64,000 bases of DNA. It comes from Thiohalocapsa sp963704155. Lineage in GTDB: Bacteria > Pseudomonadota > Gammaproteobacteria > Chromatiales > Chromatiaceae. Where the stretch lies: contig CAVPHF010000037.1 of assembly GCA_963704155.1 (NCBI GenBank), positions 1 through 64,000 of the forward strand, read 5' to 3'. Of this stretch, positions 45,410 to 55,165 are shown piece by piece. The stretch's first letter is position 1. The number at the start of each line of letters is the position of its first letter. The position numbers were made by a program, and so were the translations under genes. Below the pieces are notes generated by a model. That model searched no databases, was not told the origin of the DNA, and was given only the letters and a program-made list of their open reading frames with translations.

Positions 45410-46222
45410 ATGAAGCGAACCGTGTACTTCGTCTCAGAGAGCACCGGTATCACAGCCGAGGCGCTCGGCCACAGCCTGTTGTCGCAGTTCGACAGTGTGG
45501 ATTTCGAGCAGATCTATATGCCCTATATCAACACAGAGGCGCGCGCGACGGCGCTCACACGGCGCATGCAGGAGGCGTTCGAACGCGATGGTATGCGCCC
45601 GATCGTGTTTGCGACCATGCTCAACGACGATATTGTCGCCATCCTAAAAGCGGGAAACTGTTATTACATGGAGTTGTTCGAGCGCTTCGTCGAGCCCCTC
45701 AGCGTCGAATTGGGCATACCCCCTAGCCGTCAGTCTGGCCGCAGTCACGCCATCACTAAGCCCAGCTCATACACGAAACGTATCGATGCGATCAATTTCG
45801 CGATGGCCAACGACGACGGCGTGCGCCCGGACAACTTTCGTTACGCGGACCTGGTGCTGGTGGGTGTCTCACGCTCAGGCAAGACGCCGACCTGCCTCTA
45901 CTTGGCGATGCATTACGGGCTGCGCCCGGCCAACTACCCGATCACAGAGGAAGACTTCGAGCGCGGCGAGCTGCCGCAAGAGATCTGGTCGGCGAAGGAT
46001 AAGATCTTCGGTCTCACCATCGATCCGCAGCGGTTGCAGATGATCCGCGAGGAACGCCGGCCGGGCAGTGCTTACGCATCGTCGGTGCGCTGCAAAAAGG
46101 ATATCCGCGATGCCCAGAACATGTTCAAGCGGCTCGATGTGCCGGTGCTGAATACGACCAATCAATCCATCGAAGAGATCTCGTCACAGATCCTCCGGGC
46201 GATGAAGACGCAGCCTCAGTGA
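45410..46222 (+). CDS. ppsR: PEP synthase regulatory protein (kinase/phosphorylase)
   Basis: 270-residue DUF299 bifunctional kinase/pyrophosphorylase that inactivates and reactivates phosphoenolpyruvate synthase. It begins KRTVYFVSESTGITAEALGHSLLSQF, has the P-loop GVSRSGKTPTCLYLA, and SRQSGRSHAI is the middle signature. ATG 45410 is preferred over the in-frame ATG at 45377. The target ppsA is not in this window. Together with pckG nearby it points to control of PEP supply, as expected for an autotroph or gluconeogenic bacterium. Confidence 0.93.
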   Translation: MKRTVYFVSESTGITAEALGHSLLSQFDSVDFEQIYMPYINTEARATALTRRMQEAFERDGMRPIVFATMLNDDIVAILKAGNCYYMELFERFVEPLSVELGIPPSRQSGRSHAITKPSSYTKRIDAINFAMANDDGVRPDNFRYADLVLVGVSRSGKTPTCLYLAMHYGLRPANYPITEEDFERGELPQEIWSAKDKIFGLTIDPQRLQMIREERRPGSAYASSVRCKKDIRDAQNMFKRLDVPVLNTTNQSIEEISSQILRAMKTQPQ

Positions 46223-46296
46223 GGCGCGCGCTGAGGCCGGTTCGGGTCTAAGGCGATTCCTGTCACATCCCTCGGCTCCTCGAAACCCAGCTATAT

Positions 46297-48489
46297 ATGA
46301 AGCCTCTATTGTTGTTTGTCCTGATCGGCCAGTTGGCTTGCGCGCTGCCGTCCGCTGCGGCCGCTGAGCCGCGAATCGGGCTGGTCTTGAGCGGCGGCGG
46401 CGCGCGCGGTGCCGCGCACGTTGGCGTGTTAAAGGTGCTGGAGGAGATGCGTATTCCAATCGCTGCGGTTGCCGGCACGAGCATGGGCGCGCTGGTGGGC
46501 GGCGCCTACTCGAGCGGTGTCGACCCAGATGCGCTGGAGCAGTTGCTGACCAGCGCCGACTGGGATGCGCTCTTCGTCGATGCGCCGCCGCGCGACCAAT
46601 GGACGATGCGCCGCAAGGACGATCAACGCCAAGGCACGCTGGACTTCAGCATCGGTGTGCGCGACGGCAAGGTGAAGCTGCCCAAGGGTGCGCTTGCCGG
46701 GCAGAAGATCGAGCTGTTCTTTGCCGAGATAATGCAGGCAAGCGAAGGCGTCGAGGACTTCGACGCGCTTCCGATCCCTTTTCGCGCGGTCGCTACCGAT
46801 CTCGAGGACGGGGCGGCAAAGGTGTTCGCCAAGGGCTCCTTGCCGCGGGTGATGCGGGCGAGCATGTCGGTGCCAGGCGCCTTCGCACCGGTCGAGATCG
46901 ATGGTCGGCTCTATGTCGACGGTGGACTGGTGCGCAATCTGCCGGTGGATGTCGCGCGGCGCATGGGTGTCGATCTGGTCATCGCCGTCAACCTCGGAAG
47001 TTCCTATCTGCCCCGCGACCAATTGGAGACCGTGGTCGGGGTCTTGGGACAGATGGTCGCCATCCTGACGGAGCAGAATGTGCAGCGGTCGCTGGCCGAG
47101 CTGCACCCTCGGCGTGACCTGCTGATCAAGCCGGACCTCGGTGATGTCGGCTCGACCGATTTCAAGCGCGCGGCCGAGGCAATCGCCGCAGGCGAACGGG
47201 CGGCAAACGCCGCTGCGCAACGCCTCGCGCACCTCAGCGTTAGTCCTGAGCGCTATGCCGCTTGGCGGGCGCAGCGTTCACGGCCGCCAATTGGCGGCGA
47301 GCGCATCGATGCGGTTCGCATCGTCGGTATCGAGCGTGTCAACCAGGCGTTGTTCGAACCGCTGATCGCGCATCAGCAGGGCCAGCCGCTCGATCGCAGT
47401 CGATTGGAGTCGGACATACAAGACCTCTACGGGCGCGGCGACTTCGAGCGCATCGGCTATCGTGTCGAGCGGCGCGACGGGCGCAACCTGCTGATCGTCG
47501 ACGCGGCGGAGAAGGCTTGGGGGCCGGGCTACCTGAGCTTCGGGCTGGGTTTCCGCTCTGATTTCGTTGGCGACAACCGATTCGGTCTGCGCGCAACCTT
47601 TCGCCGCAGCTGGCTTAATGACCTCGGCGGCGAGTGGCTGACGTCGATTCAGCTTGGCAATGAGCTCGAGTTCTACTCGGAGCTGTACCAGCCGTTCCGG
47701 CTCGATCGCGCCGTCTTTGCCAGCCCTTATCTGCACATCGAGCGAAGCCCCATCAGCGTGTTCGAGGGCTCACAGCGTGTCGCGCGTTATGATCTGCTGC
47801 GCAGCGCGATCGGGTTGGATTTCGGCAGTACGCTGTTGGACGAGCGCGCCGAGCTGCGCGTTGGCGCGCTTTTCGGCAACGCACAGACCAGCCTCGATAC
47901 CGGCGAGTCGACGCTGCCGCGCAGCAACAACAATGAGTCCGGTCTGCGCGCTCGGTTTCGTTGGGATACCCTCGACAGTGTCGCCGCGCCCCGGTCCGGT
48001 GCCCGCTTGGAGCTGGACCTGTTCTCACCGCAGCCAGCGCTCGGCGCGGATCTGAGCTACAACCGCCTGCTCGCGGACTGGACCGGCGCAAGGGCCGTCG
48101 GCGAACACGCTCTGGTCGGGCGCCTGCGGCTCGGCAGCAGCGTCGGCAGCGATATGCCCTACTACGACCAGTTTACGCTGGGCGGTTTCCTGGATCTTTC
48201 CGGCTACGCCAACGAGCAGTTCCGCGGTAACCAGCTGGCGTTCGGCGGGCTGATCTACTATCACCGGTTGGCCACGCTGCAGCCGCCGCTTGGCCGCGGC
48301 ATCTATCTGGGCGGCTCTCTTGAGGCGGGCTCGATCCGCGATACCATCGAGCCCTTGACGGAGCCGAAGACCCGCTTCGGCAGCAGTCTGTTTCTTGGCG
48401 CCGACACCTGGCTGGGGCCGGCCTACCTGGGCGTCGGTGTGAGCGGCGAAGGAGACGCCACAGGCTATTTCCTGCTCGGAAGGCCCTGA
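46297..48489 (+). CDS. PlpD-like patatin phospholipase with surface-antigen barrel
   Basis: 730 residues with a signal peptide (LACALPSAAAA). The patatin domain has an oxyanion GGGARG, catalytic Ser in GTSMGALVGG and Asp in YVDGGLVRNLP. It is followed by a POTRA-like region (about 310-420, IVGIERVNQALFEP) and an outer-membrane Bac_surface_Ag/Omp85-type barrel ending in an aromatic-rich strand. This is the type Vd (PlpD) autotransporter layout: a lipase linked to its own translocation barrel in the outer membrane. It could act on lipids at the cell surface. Confidence 0.9.
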   Translation: MKPLLLFVLIGQLACALPSAAAAEPRIGLVLSGGGARGAAHVGVLKVLEEMRIPIAAVAGTSMGALVGGAYSSGVDPDALEQLLTSADWDALFVDAPPRDQWTMRRKDDQRQGTLDFSIGVRDGKVKLPKGALAGQKIELFFAEIMQASEGVEDFDALPIPFRAVATDLEDGAAKVFAKGSLPRVMRASMSVPGAFAPVEIDGRLYVDGGLVRNLPVDVARRMGVDLVIAVNLGSSYLPRDQLETVVGVLGQMVAILTEQNVQRSLAELHPRRDLLIKPDLGDVGSTDFKRAAEAIAAGERAANAAAQRLAHLSVSPERYAAWRAQRSRPPIGGERIDAVRIVGIERVNQALFEPLIAHQQGQPLDRSRLESDIQDLYGRGDFERIGYRVERRDGRNLLIVDAAEKAWGPGYLSFGLGFRSDFVGDNRFGLRATFRRSWLNDLGGEWLTSIQLGNELEFYSELYQPFRLDRAVFASPYLHIERSPISVFEGSQRVARYDLLRSAIGLDFGSTLLDERAELRVGALFGNAQTSLDTGESTLPRSNNNESGLRARFRWDTLDSVAAPRSGARLELDLFSPQPALGADLSYNRLLADWTGARAVGEHALVGRLRLGSSVGSDMPYYDQFTLGGFLDLSGYANEQFRGNQLAFGGLIYYHRLATLQPPLGRGIYLGGSLEAGSIRDTIEPLTEPKTRFGSSLFLGADTWLGPAYLGVGVSGEGDATGYFLLGRP

Positions 48490-48529
48490 TCACTGCAAGC
48501 AGGCGTCTACCTGATACCATAGCGACCTA

Positions 48530-49993
48530 GTGAGCTTTACCGAGCCGATCCGGCCCGCGCGCACCTTGACCGCCGAATCCAGCACGAGGAGATCCAGCCA
48601 CTTGTCCCGCGACGACTCCGCCCGTTCCAAGCTTACCCCGTTGTCGGCGCTGGAACGTCGTTCCACCGTCGGTCTCGCGACCATCTTCGCGATGCGGATG
48701 CTCGGGCTCTTCATGATTCTGCCGGTGTTTGCCCTCTACGCGCATGACTTGGTCGGGGCGACGCCGGTGCTGGTCGGACTCGCCATCGGCGCCTATGGTC
48801 TCACGCAGGCACTGTTGCAGATTCCGTTCGGTCTATTGTCGGACCGTATCGGGCGCAAGCCGGTGATCTACGGCGGCCTGCTGATCTTCGCCGTCGGCAG
48901 CGTCATCGCCGCGAGTGCCGACTCCATCGCGGGTGTCATCTTTGGGCGAGCCATGCAGGGCAGCGGCGCCATTGCGGCCGCCACCATCGCCTTGGCCGCG
49001 GATCTGACAAGGGAGTCGGTGCGCACCCGCGCCATGGCCGCTATCGGCATCAGTGTTGCCCTGTCCTTCGCCGCTGCGCTGGTGCTCGGACCACTGCTTG
49101 GAGAATGGATCGGCGTGGCGGGGATCTTCTGGCTGACCGCAGGCTTTGCGCTGCTCGGCATCTTGGTGTTGGCGCTCGTGGTGCCGACCCCGGAGCGCTC
49201 CAGCGTACACCGTGATTCACAGCCGGTGCTCGATCAGCTGTCGGGTGTGCTTGCCAATGGCACCTTGCTTCGGCTCGACCTCGGTATCTTTCTGCTGCAC
49301 CTGACCATGGTCAGCCTGTTCGTGGTGCTGCCATTGTCATTCACCTCGGCCGGGCTGCCGGCGTCGGCGCACTGGAAGATCTATCTCCCGGTGGTGCTGG
49401 TTGCGATCGTGCTCATGGTGCCCTTCATCATCCTAGCTGAGCGTGCCGGCAAGGTGCGCCCGGTGCTGATCGGGGCCGCGATCGCCTTGTCGGCGGCCAT
49501 GTTCGGCTTCGCTGCGTTCGATGGCTCGGTCTGGATGGCCGTGCTGTTGCTGAGCGTGATGTTCACGGTCTTCAATCTGCTCGAGGCGGTTCTGCCGTCG
49601 CTGGTGTCGAAGGCGGCCAGCGCTGGCGCCAAGGGCACCGCCATGGGAGTGTTCTCCAGCTCACAGTTCATCGGCGCCTTCCTCGGCGGGCTGCTCGGCG
49701 GTATCGCGCATGAGCGTTTCGGCCCGGAGGCGGTCTATCTGCTTGCTGGCTGCGCGGCGCTGGTCTGGCTGGCCGTGGTAACGACATTGCGACCGCCGGA
49801 AAACCTCGGCCGTCATGTGCTGCCGGTGGGCAGCCTGCCGGCCGCCAAGGTGCAGTCGCTGCGCGAGCAGCTGTTGGCGGTGCCCGGTGTCGAGGAGGCG
49901 GTCATCGTCATCGACGAGGGGGTGGCCTACCTGAAGGTGGACAATGGCAGGCTCGATTGGGCAAGATTAAACGCCTTTGCCGCGCCGTCCTGA
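48530..49993 (+). CDS. YajR-like MFS transporter
   Basis: 487-residue major facilitator with about twelve membrane helices. The motif-A region is GLLSDRIGRKPVIY, and MQGSGAIAAATIALAADLTRE and SSQFIGAFLGGLLGG are also typical. A C-terminal ferredoxin-like domain (LREQLLAVPGVEEAVIVIDEGVAYLKVD) matches the YAM domain of YajR. Substrate unknown. The reported frame starts with GTG 48530; a TTG at 48602 preceded by GAGGAG is an equally plausible start that would remove a disordered N-terminal 24 residues. Confidence 0.88.
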   Translation: MSFTEPIRPARTLTAESSTRRSSHLSRDDSARSKLTPLSALERRSTVGLATIFAMRMLGLFMILPVFALYAHDLVGATPVLVGLAIGAYGLTQALLQIPFGLLSDRIGRKPVIYGGLLIFAVGSVIAASADSIAGVIFGRAMQGSGAIAAATIALAADLTRESVRTRAMAAIGISVALSFAAALVLGPLLGEWIGVAGIFWLTAGFALLGILVLALVVPTPERSSVHRDSQPVLDQLSGVLANGTLLRLDLGIFLLHLTMVSLFVVLPLSFTSAGLPASAHWKIYLPVVLVAIVLMVPFIILAERAGKVRPVLIGAAIALSAAMFGFAAFDGSVWMAVLLLSVMFTVFNLLEAVLPSLVSKAASAGAKGTAMGVFSSSQFIGAFLGGLLGGIAHERFGPEAVYLLAGCAALVWLAVVTTLRPPENLGRHVLPVGSLPAAKVQSLREQLLAVPGVEEAVIVIDEGVAYLKVDNGRLDWARLNAFAAPS

Positions 49994-50074
49994 CGGCGGA
50001 ACGCGCCTAGAATGGTGCCGGTACTTCCGCGTTCGCGGTCTGCCTCAGGCGGAAGATGATGACAGGAGGAAGCT

Positions 50075-50608
50075 ATGGCTAGTGGAGGCGTCAATAAGGT
50101 CATTCTGATCGGCAATCTCGGTGCGGACCCTGAAGTCCGGTACATGCCGAGCGGCAATGCAGTTGCGAACCTGCGTATCGCGACCAGCGAGAGCTGGAAG
50201 GACAAGACGACCGGCGAGCCGCAGGAGCGGACCGAGTGGCATCGTGTCGCGATCTTCGGCAAGCTCGGTGAAGTCGCTGGGCAATACCTGCGAAAAGGCT
50301 CCAAGGTCTATATCGAGGGTTCGTTGCGCACGCGTAAATGGCAAGGCCAAGACGGCCAGGATCGCTATACCACGGAGGTGGTGGTGTCGGGTCTCGGCGG
50401 TGCGATGCAAATGCTGGACAGCCGCGGCGCGGGTAGTCAGAGCGTCAGCTACGGGACGAATCAGCAGGACGCCAGTGGTGCCGATCAGCCATCCGGCCGA
50501 CCTGCTGGCCAGGGCCAGCATCAGCCATCAGGGTTTGGCGACGACGCGGCCGGTGCGCCTGCTCCCGCGGGGCCGGACAGCGACTTCGACGATGACATCC
50601 CTTTCTGA
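50075..50608 (+). CDS. ssb: Single-stranded DNA-binding protein
   Basis: 177 residues. The OB-fold N-terminal half is VNKVILIGNLGADPEVRY, TEWHRVAIFGKLGEVAGQYLRKGSKVYIEG and KWQGQDGQDRYTTEV. A Gly/Gln/Pro-rich linker follows, with the conserved acidic tip DFDDDIPF that recruits replication and repair proteins. AGGAGG precedes the ATG. No clear SOS box of either type was found upstream. Confidence 0.97.
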   Translation: MASGGVNKVILIGNLGADPEVRYMPSGNAVANLRIATSESWKDKTTGEPQERTEWHRVAIFGKLGEVAGQYLRKGSKVYIEGSLRTRKWQGQDGQDRYTTEVVVSGLGGAMQMLDSRGAGSQSVSYGTNQQDASGADQPSGRPAGQGQHQPSGFGDDAAGAPAPAGPDSDFDDDIPF

Positions 50609-50676
50609 GCGCCGAGCCTCGTACTGGCCAAGACCGTCAGCTGGCGGTCGATCTATCGCCCCGGAGTGCTTTTGAT

Positions 50677-51579
50677 ATGTCCGACGCCCCACGCATCCTA
50701 CTCATCGGCTCCGACGGCCAGGTCGGCTGGGAGCTTCGCCGCACACTGGCGCCGGTTGGGCAGGTGATCGCCGCGTCTCTGGAGAGCGAACAGGGTCCGT
50801 CGGTCGATCTCGCGGACGCCGCCTCGGTGCGCCGGATCTTCAACGAGGTGCAGCCCGACGCTGTGGTCAACGCCGCCGCCTACACGGCCGTCGACAAGGC
50901 GGAGACCGATCGCGAGCTAGCGCAGGCCATCAACGCCGACGCACTGCACCTGATCGGAGAGCTGGCCAAGGCGTCGAACATCCCGGTGGTGCATTATTCG
51001 ACCGATTTCGTGTTCTCAGGCCAAACCGAGCGGCCTTATCGCGAAGACGATGCACCCCAGCCCGTCAGCGTCTATGGGCAGAGCAAGCTGGATGGTGAAC
51101 GCGCGCTGCTTGCGTCCGGTGCCGATGCGCTGGTGCTGCGCACGGCTTGGCTCTATGGTGGGCGCGGGAATAACTTCTTGCTAACCATGCTCAACCTGTT
51201 CCGCGAGCGCAGCGAACTGCGCATCGTCGATGATCAGATCGGTACGCCCACCTGGAGCCGAATGCTGGCCGAGGTGACCTCTCTGGTCTTGCACCGCGTC
51301 TTCGTTGGCGAGCTGGACATGGCCCGCATCGGCGGTGTCTACCATTGCACCAGCGCCGGGGCCACGTCCTGGTTCGGCTTTGCCGAGGCGATTCGCGAGG
51401 CCAGCGGCAGCAAGTGCCAGCTGCTGCCGATTCCCACCAGCGAGTACCCGGCGCCGGCACACCGGCCCGCCTATTCGGTGCTCGACACGGGTAAGTTCCG
51501 TAAGACCTTCGGTCTGACGTTGCCCGATTGGCGCCAATCGCTCGCGCTCTGTTTGGCGGACCTGTCTTCCAATCGATAA
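50677..51579 (+). CDS. rfbD: dTDP-4-dehydrorhamnose reductase
   Basis: 300-residue short-chain reductase making dTDP-L-rhamnose from dTDP-4-keto-L-rhamnose, for O-antigen or other surface polysaccharide. Rossmann motif GSDGQVGWEL, catalytic Tyr/Lys in SVYGQSKLDGERAL, and HYSTDFVFSGQ are present. Other rfb genes are not adjacent. It lies 68 bp after ssb on the same strand. Confidence 0.92.
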   Translation: MSDAPRILLIGSDGQVGWELRRTLAPVGQVIAASLESEQGPSVDLADAASVRRIFNEVQPDAVVNAAAYTAVDKAETDRELAQAINADALHLIGELAKASNIPVVHYSTDFVFSGQTERPYREDDAPQPVSVYGQSKLDGERALLASGADALVLRTAWLYGGRGNNFLLTMLNLFRERSELRIVDDQIGTPTWSRMLAEVTSLVLHRVFVGELDMARIGGVYHCTSAGATSWFGFAEAIREASGSKCQLLPIPTSEYPAPAHRPAYSVLDTGKFRKTFGLTLPDWRQSLALCLADLSSNR

Positions 51580-51593
51580 GTGTCTGATCGGGG

Positions 51594-51794
51594 TCAGTAG
51601 CTCGTCGGCGGCGCATTTGGGCTCGGGTGATTCCTTCTATCCACCAACACGACGCGAACGCGCGGTCGGTAGCGGAAATGCGCCGTTTTCGGATCCCTGG
51701 CCTGACTATTGCTGAGCCACTCGAGAATCCGTCGCGTGACGATCGCGGTCACCGGGTCTTCGTTGTTTTCGAGATCAGGGCAGTTCCAAATCAT
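51594..51794 (-). CDS. Small hypothetical protein
   Basis: A 66-residue frame with GGAG a few bases before its ATG (51794) in otherwise gene-free DNA between rfbD and pckG. Sequence MIWNCPDLENNEDPVTAI is followed by a basic middle part. No family recognised. A chance ORF is possible. The rest of 51580-51889 shows no feature. Confidence 0.35.
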   Translation of the reverse strand: MIWNCPDLENNEDPVTAIVTRRILEWLSNSQARDPKTAHFRYRPRVRVVLVDRRNHPSPNAPPTSY

Positions 51795-51889
51795 TGCTCC
51801 TACCGTTGCCGGCCAAACAGGGCTTCATTGCCTTGCATTCGTCGACCCCAAGCCGCAATCCGATTGCACCCCCATCTAACACCAAGAGT

Positions 51890-53761
51890 ATGACGACCAT
51901 GACCACCACTCACGACGGCGCCCGCCGAACGAACAACACAAAGCTTCTCGCCTGGGTCGACGAAATGGCCAAGCTGTGCACTCCCGACCGAATCTACTGG
52001 TGCGATGGCACCCAGGAAGAGTCCGATCGGCTGTGCGACGAAATGGTCGAGAGTGGCACCTTCATCCGGCTGAATCCGCAAAAGCGGCCGAACAGTTTTC
52101 TCGCCCGCTCGCATCCAAGCGACGTCGCGCGCGTCGAGGACCGCACATTCATTTGCTCCGAGCGTGAGGAGGACGCCGGTCCCACCAACAATTGGATGGC
52201 CCCTGATGAGATGCGCGCTCGACTTATTGAGCGCTTTTCGGGCTGCATGCGTGGGCGCACCATGTATATCATCCCGTTCAGCATGGGTCCGCTTGGCTCC
52301 GCTATCTCTCACATCGGCGTCGAAATCACCGATTCGGCCTATGTGGTGGTCAACCAGCGAATCATGACGCGGATGGGTCAAAAGGCACTGGAGGTGCTCG
52401 GCGAGCACGGCGATTTCGTCCCCTGTATGCACAGCGTTGGTGCGCCTTTGGCGCCGGGCGAGCAGGATGTGCCCTGGCCTTGTGCCCCCAATGTCGCGGA
52501 CAAGTACATCAGCCACTTCCCGGAGACCCGCGAGGTTTGGTCCTTTGGCAGCGGCTATGGCGGCAATGCGCTGCTCGGCAAGAAGTGCTTTGCGTTGCGC
52601 ATCGCCTCGGTGATGGCCCGCGATGAGGGCTGGCTGGCCGAGCACATGCTGATCCTTGGCGTCGAGTCGCCGGCCGGGAACAAGCATTACGTCGCCGCCG
52701 CCTTCCCGAGTGCTTGCGGCAAGACCAATTTTGCCATGCTCATCCCGCCGAAGGGCTTCGAAGACTGGAAGGTCACCACGGTTGGTGACGACATTGCCTG
52801 GATCAAGCCAAACCCGGAAGACGGCAAGTTCTATGCCATCAATCCCGAATACGGATTCTTCGGCGTTGCGCCGGGCACCAGTGCCCGGTCCAACCCCAAT
52901 GCCCTGGCCTCGGTCCGGGGCAATGCCATCTTTACCAATACCGCGCTCACTGATGATGGCGACATCTGGTGGGAGGGGCTGACGGATGAACCACCGGAGC
53001 ACTTGATCGACTGGCAGGGCAACGATTGGACGCCGGGCTGCGGCCATCCGGCCGCGCATCCCAACTCGCGCTTCACGTCACCGGCGAGCCAATGTCCATC
53101 GATCGACCCAGACTGGGAAAACCCGAAGGGCGTGCCGATCACGGCCTTCCTGTTCGGCGGCCGGGTCAGCGGCAACTTTCCGCTCGCGTTCCAGAGTTAT
53201 AACTGGGAGCACGGCGTCTACATGGCGGCGACCATGGGCTCCGAGGCCACAGCGGCAGCGATTGGCCAGGCATCGATGCGGCGTGATCCCATGGCGATGC
53301 TGCCCTTCTGCGGCTACAACATGGCCGACTACTGGAGGCATTGGCTGCGTATCGGCCGCAAGAACGTCGCAACGCCCCCGCGCATATTTCGTGTCAACTG
53401 GTTCCGTAAGGACGCGCACGGCCGCTTCATCTGGCCGGGCTTTGGCGAGAATATGCGTGTGCTGAAGTGGGTCATCGATCGCTGCGAGGGGCGCGCGTCG
53501 GCCATCGAAGGCCCGATCGGCTGGTTGCCAAGCTGGGATGATCTGACCTGGGACGGGCTCGACTTCAAGCCCGATGACTTCTTCTCGATCATGAACATCG
53601 ACAAGGAAGCATCACGCCAGGAGACGGTCGATCAGGAAGAGCTGTTCACCCGCTTTGGCGACCATCTTCCGCGAGAGATGGAACTCGAGCGCGAGCTGCA
53701 GCTGGCGCGGCTTTATCATTCACCGAAGGTTTGGGACCTCTCCCGCGCCGTCGGACGCTAG
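51890..53761 (+). CDS. pckG: GTP-dependent phosphoenolpyruvate carboxykinase
   Basis: 623 residues from ATG 51890. It decarboxylates and phosphorylates oxaloacetate to PEP with GTP (gluconeogenesis). Kinase P-loop AAFPSACGKTNFAML, the metal/substrate stretch VTTVGDDIAWIKP, the guanine-binding FLFGGRVSGNFPL and the mobile-lid region around ETREVWSFGSGYGGNALLGKK are present. Many proteobacteria use the unrelated ATP enzyme, so the GTP form is a useful marker. It lies downstream of rfbD after a 310-bp gap. Confidence 0.95.
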   Translation: MTTMTTTHDGARRTNNTKLLAWVDEMAKLCTPDRIYWCDGTQEESDRLCDEMVESGTFIRLNPQKRPNSFLARSHPSDVARVEDRTFICSEREEDAGPTNNWMAPDEMRARLIERFSGCMRGRTMYIIPFSMGPLGSAISHIGVEITDSAYVVVNQRIMTRMGQKALEVLGEHGDFVPCMHSVGAPLAPGEQDVPWPCAPNVADKYISHFPETREVWSFGSGYGGNALLGKKCFALRIASVMARDEGWLAEHMLILGVESPAGNKHYVAAAFPSACGKTNFAMLIPPKGFEDWKVTTVGDDIAWIKPNPEDGKFYAINPEYGFFGVAPGTSARSNPNALASVRGNAIFTNTALTDDGDIWWEGLTDEPPEHLIDWQGNDWTPGCGHPAAHPNSRFTSPASQCPSIDPDWENPKGVPITAFLFGGRVSGNFPLAFQSYNWEHGVYMAATMGSEATAAAIGQASMRRDPMAMLPFCGYNMADYWRHWLRIGRKNVATPPRIFRVNWFRKDAHGRFIWPGFGENMRVLKWVIDRCEGRASAIEGPIGWLPSWDDLTWDGLDFKPDDFFSIMNIDKEASRQETVDQEELFTRFGDHLPREMELERELQLARLYHSPKVWDLSRAVGR

Positions 53762-53770
53762 GCGGCATCG

Positions 53771-54280
53771 TTGATCTCGACGCCCGTGTCGGGCCTGCTC
53801 GGACGGCGGGTGATTGTCGACGCTTCGCGATCTCTCTGTTGCCTGCTGTTGATGTTGCTCGGCTGCTCGGCTTTCGCCGCCGATGCAGATGCCAGCGTCG
53901 CCGAGCAGAGAAGGCGGGTTATCGCCGCGGTGAAATTGGCCTATGGGCTGGAGGCCGATTACTGGCGAAACCCGGCGGCCCATCCGACCTGGGATGCGCT
54001 TTACGCCCACTACCGCCGGGGCTTCAGCGCCTCCATCGCCGAGGCGATGACGGAGTTCACTCTCGACAATGATGGCGACATGGCCACCTGGATACCGGAG
54101 CAGGTCTATGTCGCTGATTTTGGATCCGATTTTGCGCTCGCCTGGTTCACCACTCCGGACGACTTCCGCGATAGCGGTTTGTGGGGCTTTGAGCCCTACA
54201 TGGTCGTGCGACTGCGCATCGAAGATGGCCGCTGGGTCATCTACTGGGCGGCGGACAGCTCGACACCGCCATCGCGGTGA
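53771..54280 (+). CDS. Exported protein of unknown function
   Basis: 169 residues starting at TTG 53771, with a lipoprotein-like signal (CCLLLMLLGCSAFA) and then a mixed alpha/beta domain: LAYGLEADYWRNP, WDALYAHYRRGFSASIAEAM and VRLRIEDGRWVIYWAAD. The size and WxxY pattern recall small NTF2-like or DUF3887-type secreted proteins, but no confident family. It starts 9 bp after pckG and may be co-transcribed. Confidence 0.6.
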   Translation: MISTPVSGLLGRRVIVDASRSLCCLLLMLLGCSAFAADADASVAEQRRRVIAAVKLAYGLEADYWRNPAAHPTWDALYAHYRRGFSASIAEAMTEFTLDNDGDMATWIPEQVYVADFGSDFALAWFTTPDDFRDSGLWGFEPYMVVRLRIEDGRWVIYWAADSSTPPSR

Positions 54281-54337
54281 TTTGCAGCCGTCACACCGAC
54301 CCGCTGAACCTGGCCCTGATTGCATGCCGCAGTTTGC

Positions 54338-55165
54338 TCATGGGGTGCGCGCAACGGTCCAGACATCGACGCGGGCGGCGCCGGCGGCGCGCAGCGTCCG
54401 CGCCAGCTCACTGACGGTACTCCCGGTCGTGACGACATCGTCGAGCACGGCGATATACAGCCCGTCGAGACGCTTCAGCGCGCTGAAGGCGCCGCGCATG
54501 TTTTTCATGCGCGCCTTCTGATCCAAGTCTGCCTGCGGCGTTGTCGCCAGCACGCGCGCGCAGAAGCTGTCGTCTACCCGCACCGCCAATTGCTTGCCGA
54601 CGACGCGAGCGAGTTCGCGCGCCTGATTGTAGCCGCGCTGGCGAAGGCGGCTCGGGTGCAGCGGCACCGGCAGAATCAGGTCCGGCAAATCGGCGGAGGT
54701 TGCCTGCAGCCGCCGCGCCAGCAGCAGTCCGAGAAGGCGCAGCAGATTCAGCCGCCCGCGAAACTTGAGGCCGGCGATCAGGACGGGCAGGGGTTCCTGG
54801 TAACGGAAGGCGGCTTGGCAGATCATGAACGGCGGTGCCCGGCGCTGGCAGGCGCCGCAGAGAACGGCCTTGCCGCCGTCGACGAGTTCGGCGGGCAACG
54901 GCAGCGCGCAGCGCGTGCAGCATGGGTCGATGGCCGGAAGGTCCGAACGGCAGCCGAGACAAAGATCGAGTCCGTCTTCGCCTGGCGCGCCGCAGAGCAC
55001 GCAGGTGGCAGGAAACAAGAGATCCATGAACCAATTGGCGAACCGCTCGGCGACCCGATTGGTGCCGCCGCCGAGAAAAGGCCCCGGCGGGGGACTTTCA
55101 GATTTGCCCGCTGAGACGCTCGGCCAAGCGGCGCGGCTGCATGCATCATTGTCGTTGGGCGGCAT
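54338..55165 (-). CDS. comF: ComF family protein (phosphoribosyltransferase-like)
   Basis: 275 residues from ATG 55165. An N-terminal zinc finger (CVLCGAPG, CLGCRS, CCTRCALPLP, LCGACQRR) is followed by a phosphoribosyltransferase-type domain with DLILPVPLHPSRLRQRGYNQA and the PRPP loop VLDDVVTTGSTV. ComF is needed for DNA uptake in competent bacteria and otherwise resembles GntX. It is divergent from bioB, as gntX/comF-like genes often neighbour bio genes. An in-frame ATG at 55234 would overlap the intergenic region. Confidence 0.88.
   Translation of the reverse strand: MPPNDNDACSRAAWPSVSAGKSESPPPGPFLGGGTNRVAERFANWFMDLLFPATCVLCGAPGEDGLDLCLGCRSDLPAIDPCCTRCALPLPAELVDGGKAVLCGACQRRAPPFMICQAAFRYQEPLPVLIAGLKFRGRLNLLRLLGLLLARRLQATSADLPDLILPVPLHPSRLRQRGYNQARELARVVGKQLAVRVDDSFCARVLATTPQADLDQKARMKNMRGAFSALKRLDGLYIAVLDDVVTTGSTVSELARTLRAAGAARVDVWTVARTP

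Noticed and set aside
50024..50056. Inverted CTTCCGC/GCGGAAG pair before ssb as an SOS site
   Set aside because: The spacing and sequence fit neither CTGT-N8-ACAG nor GTTC-N7-GTTC; probably chance or a weak terminator of the preceding gene.
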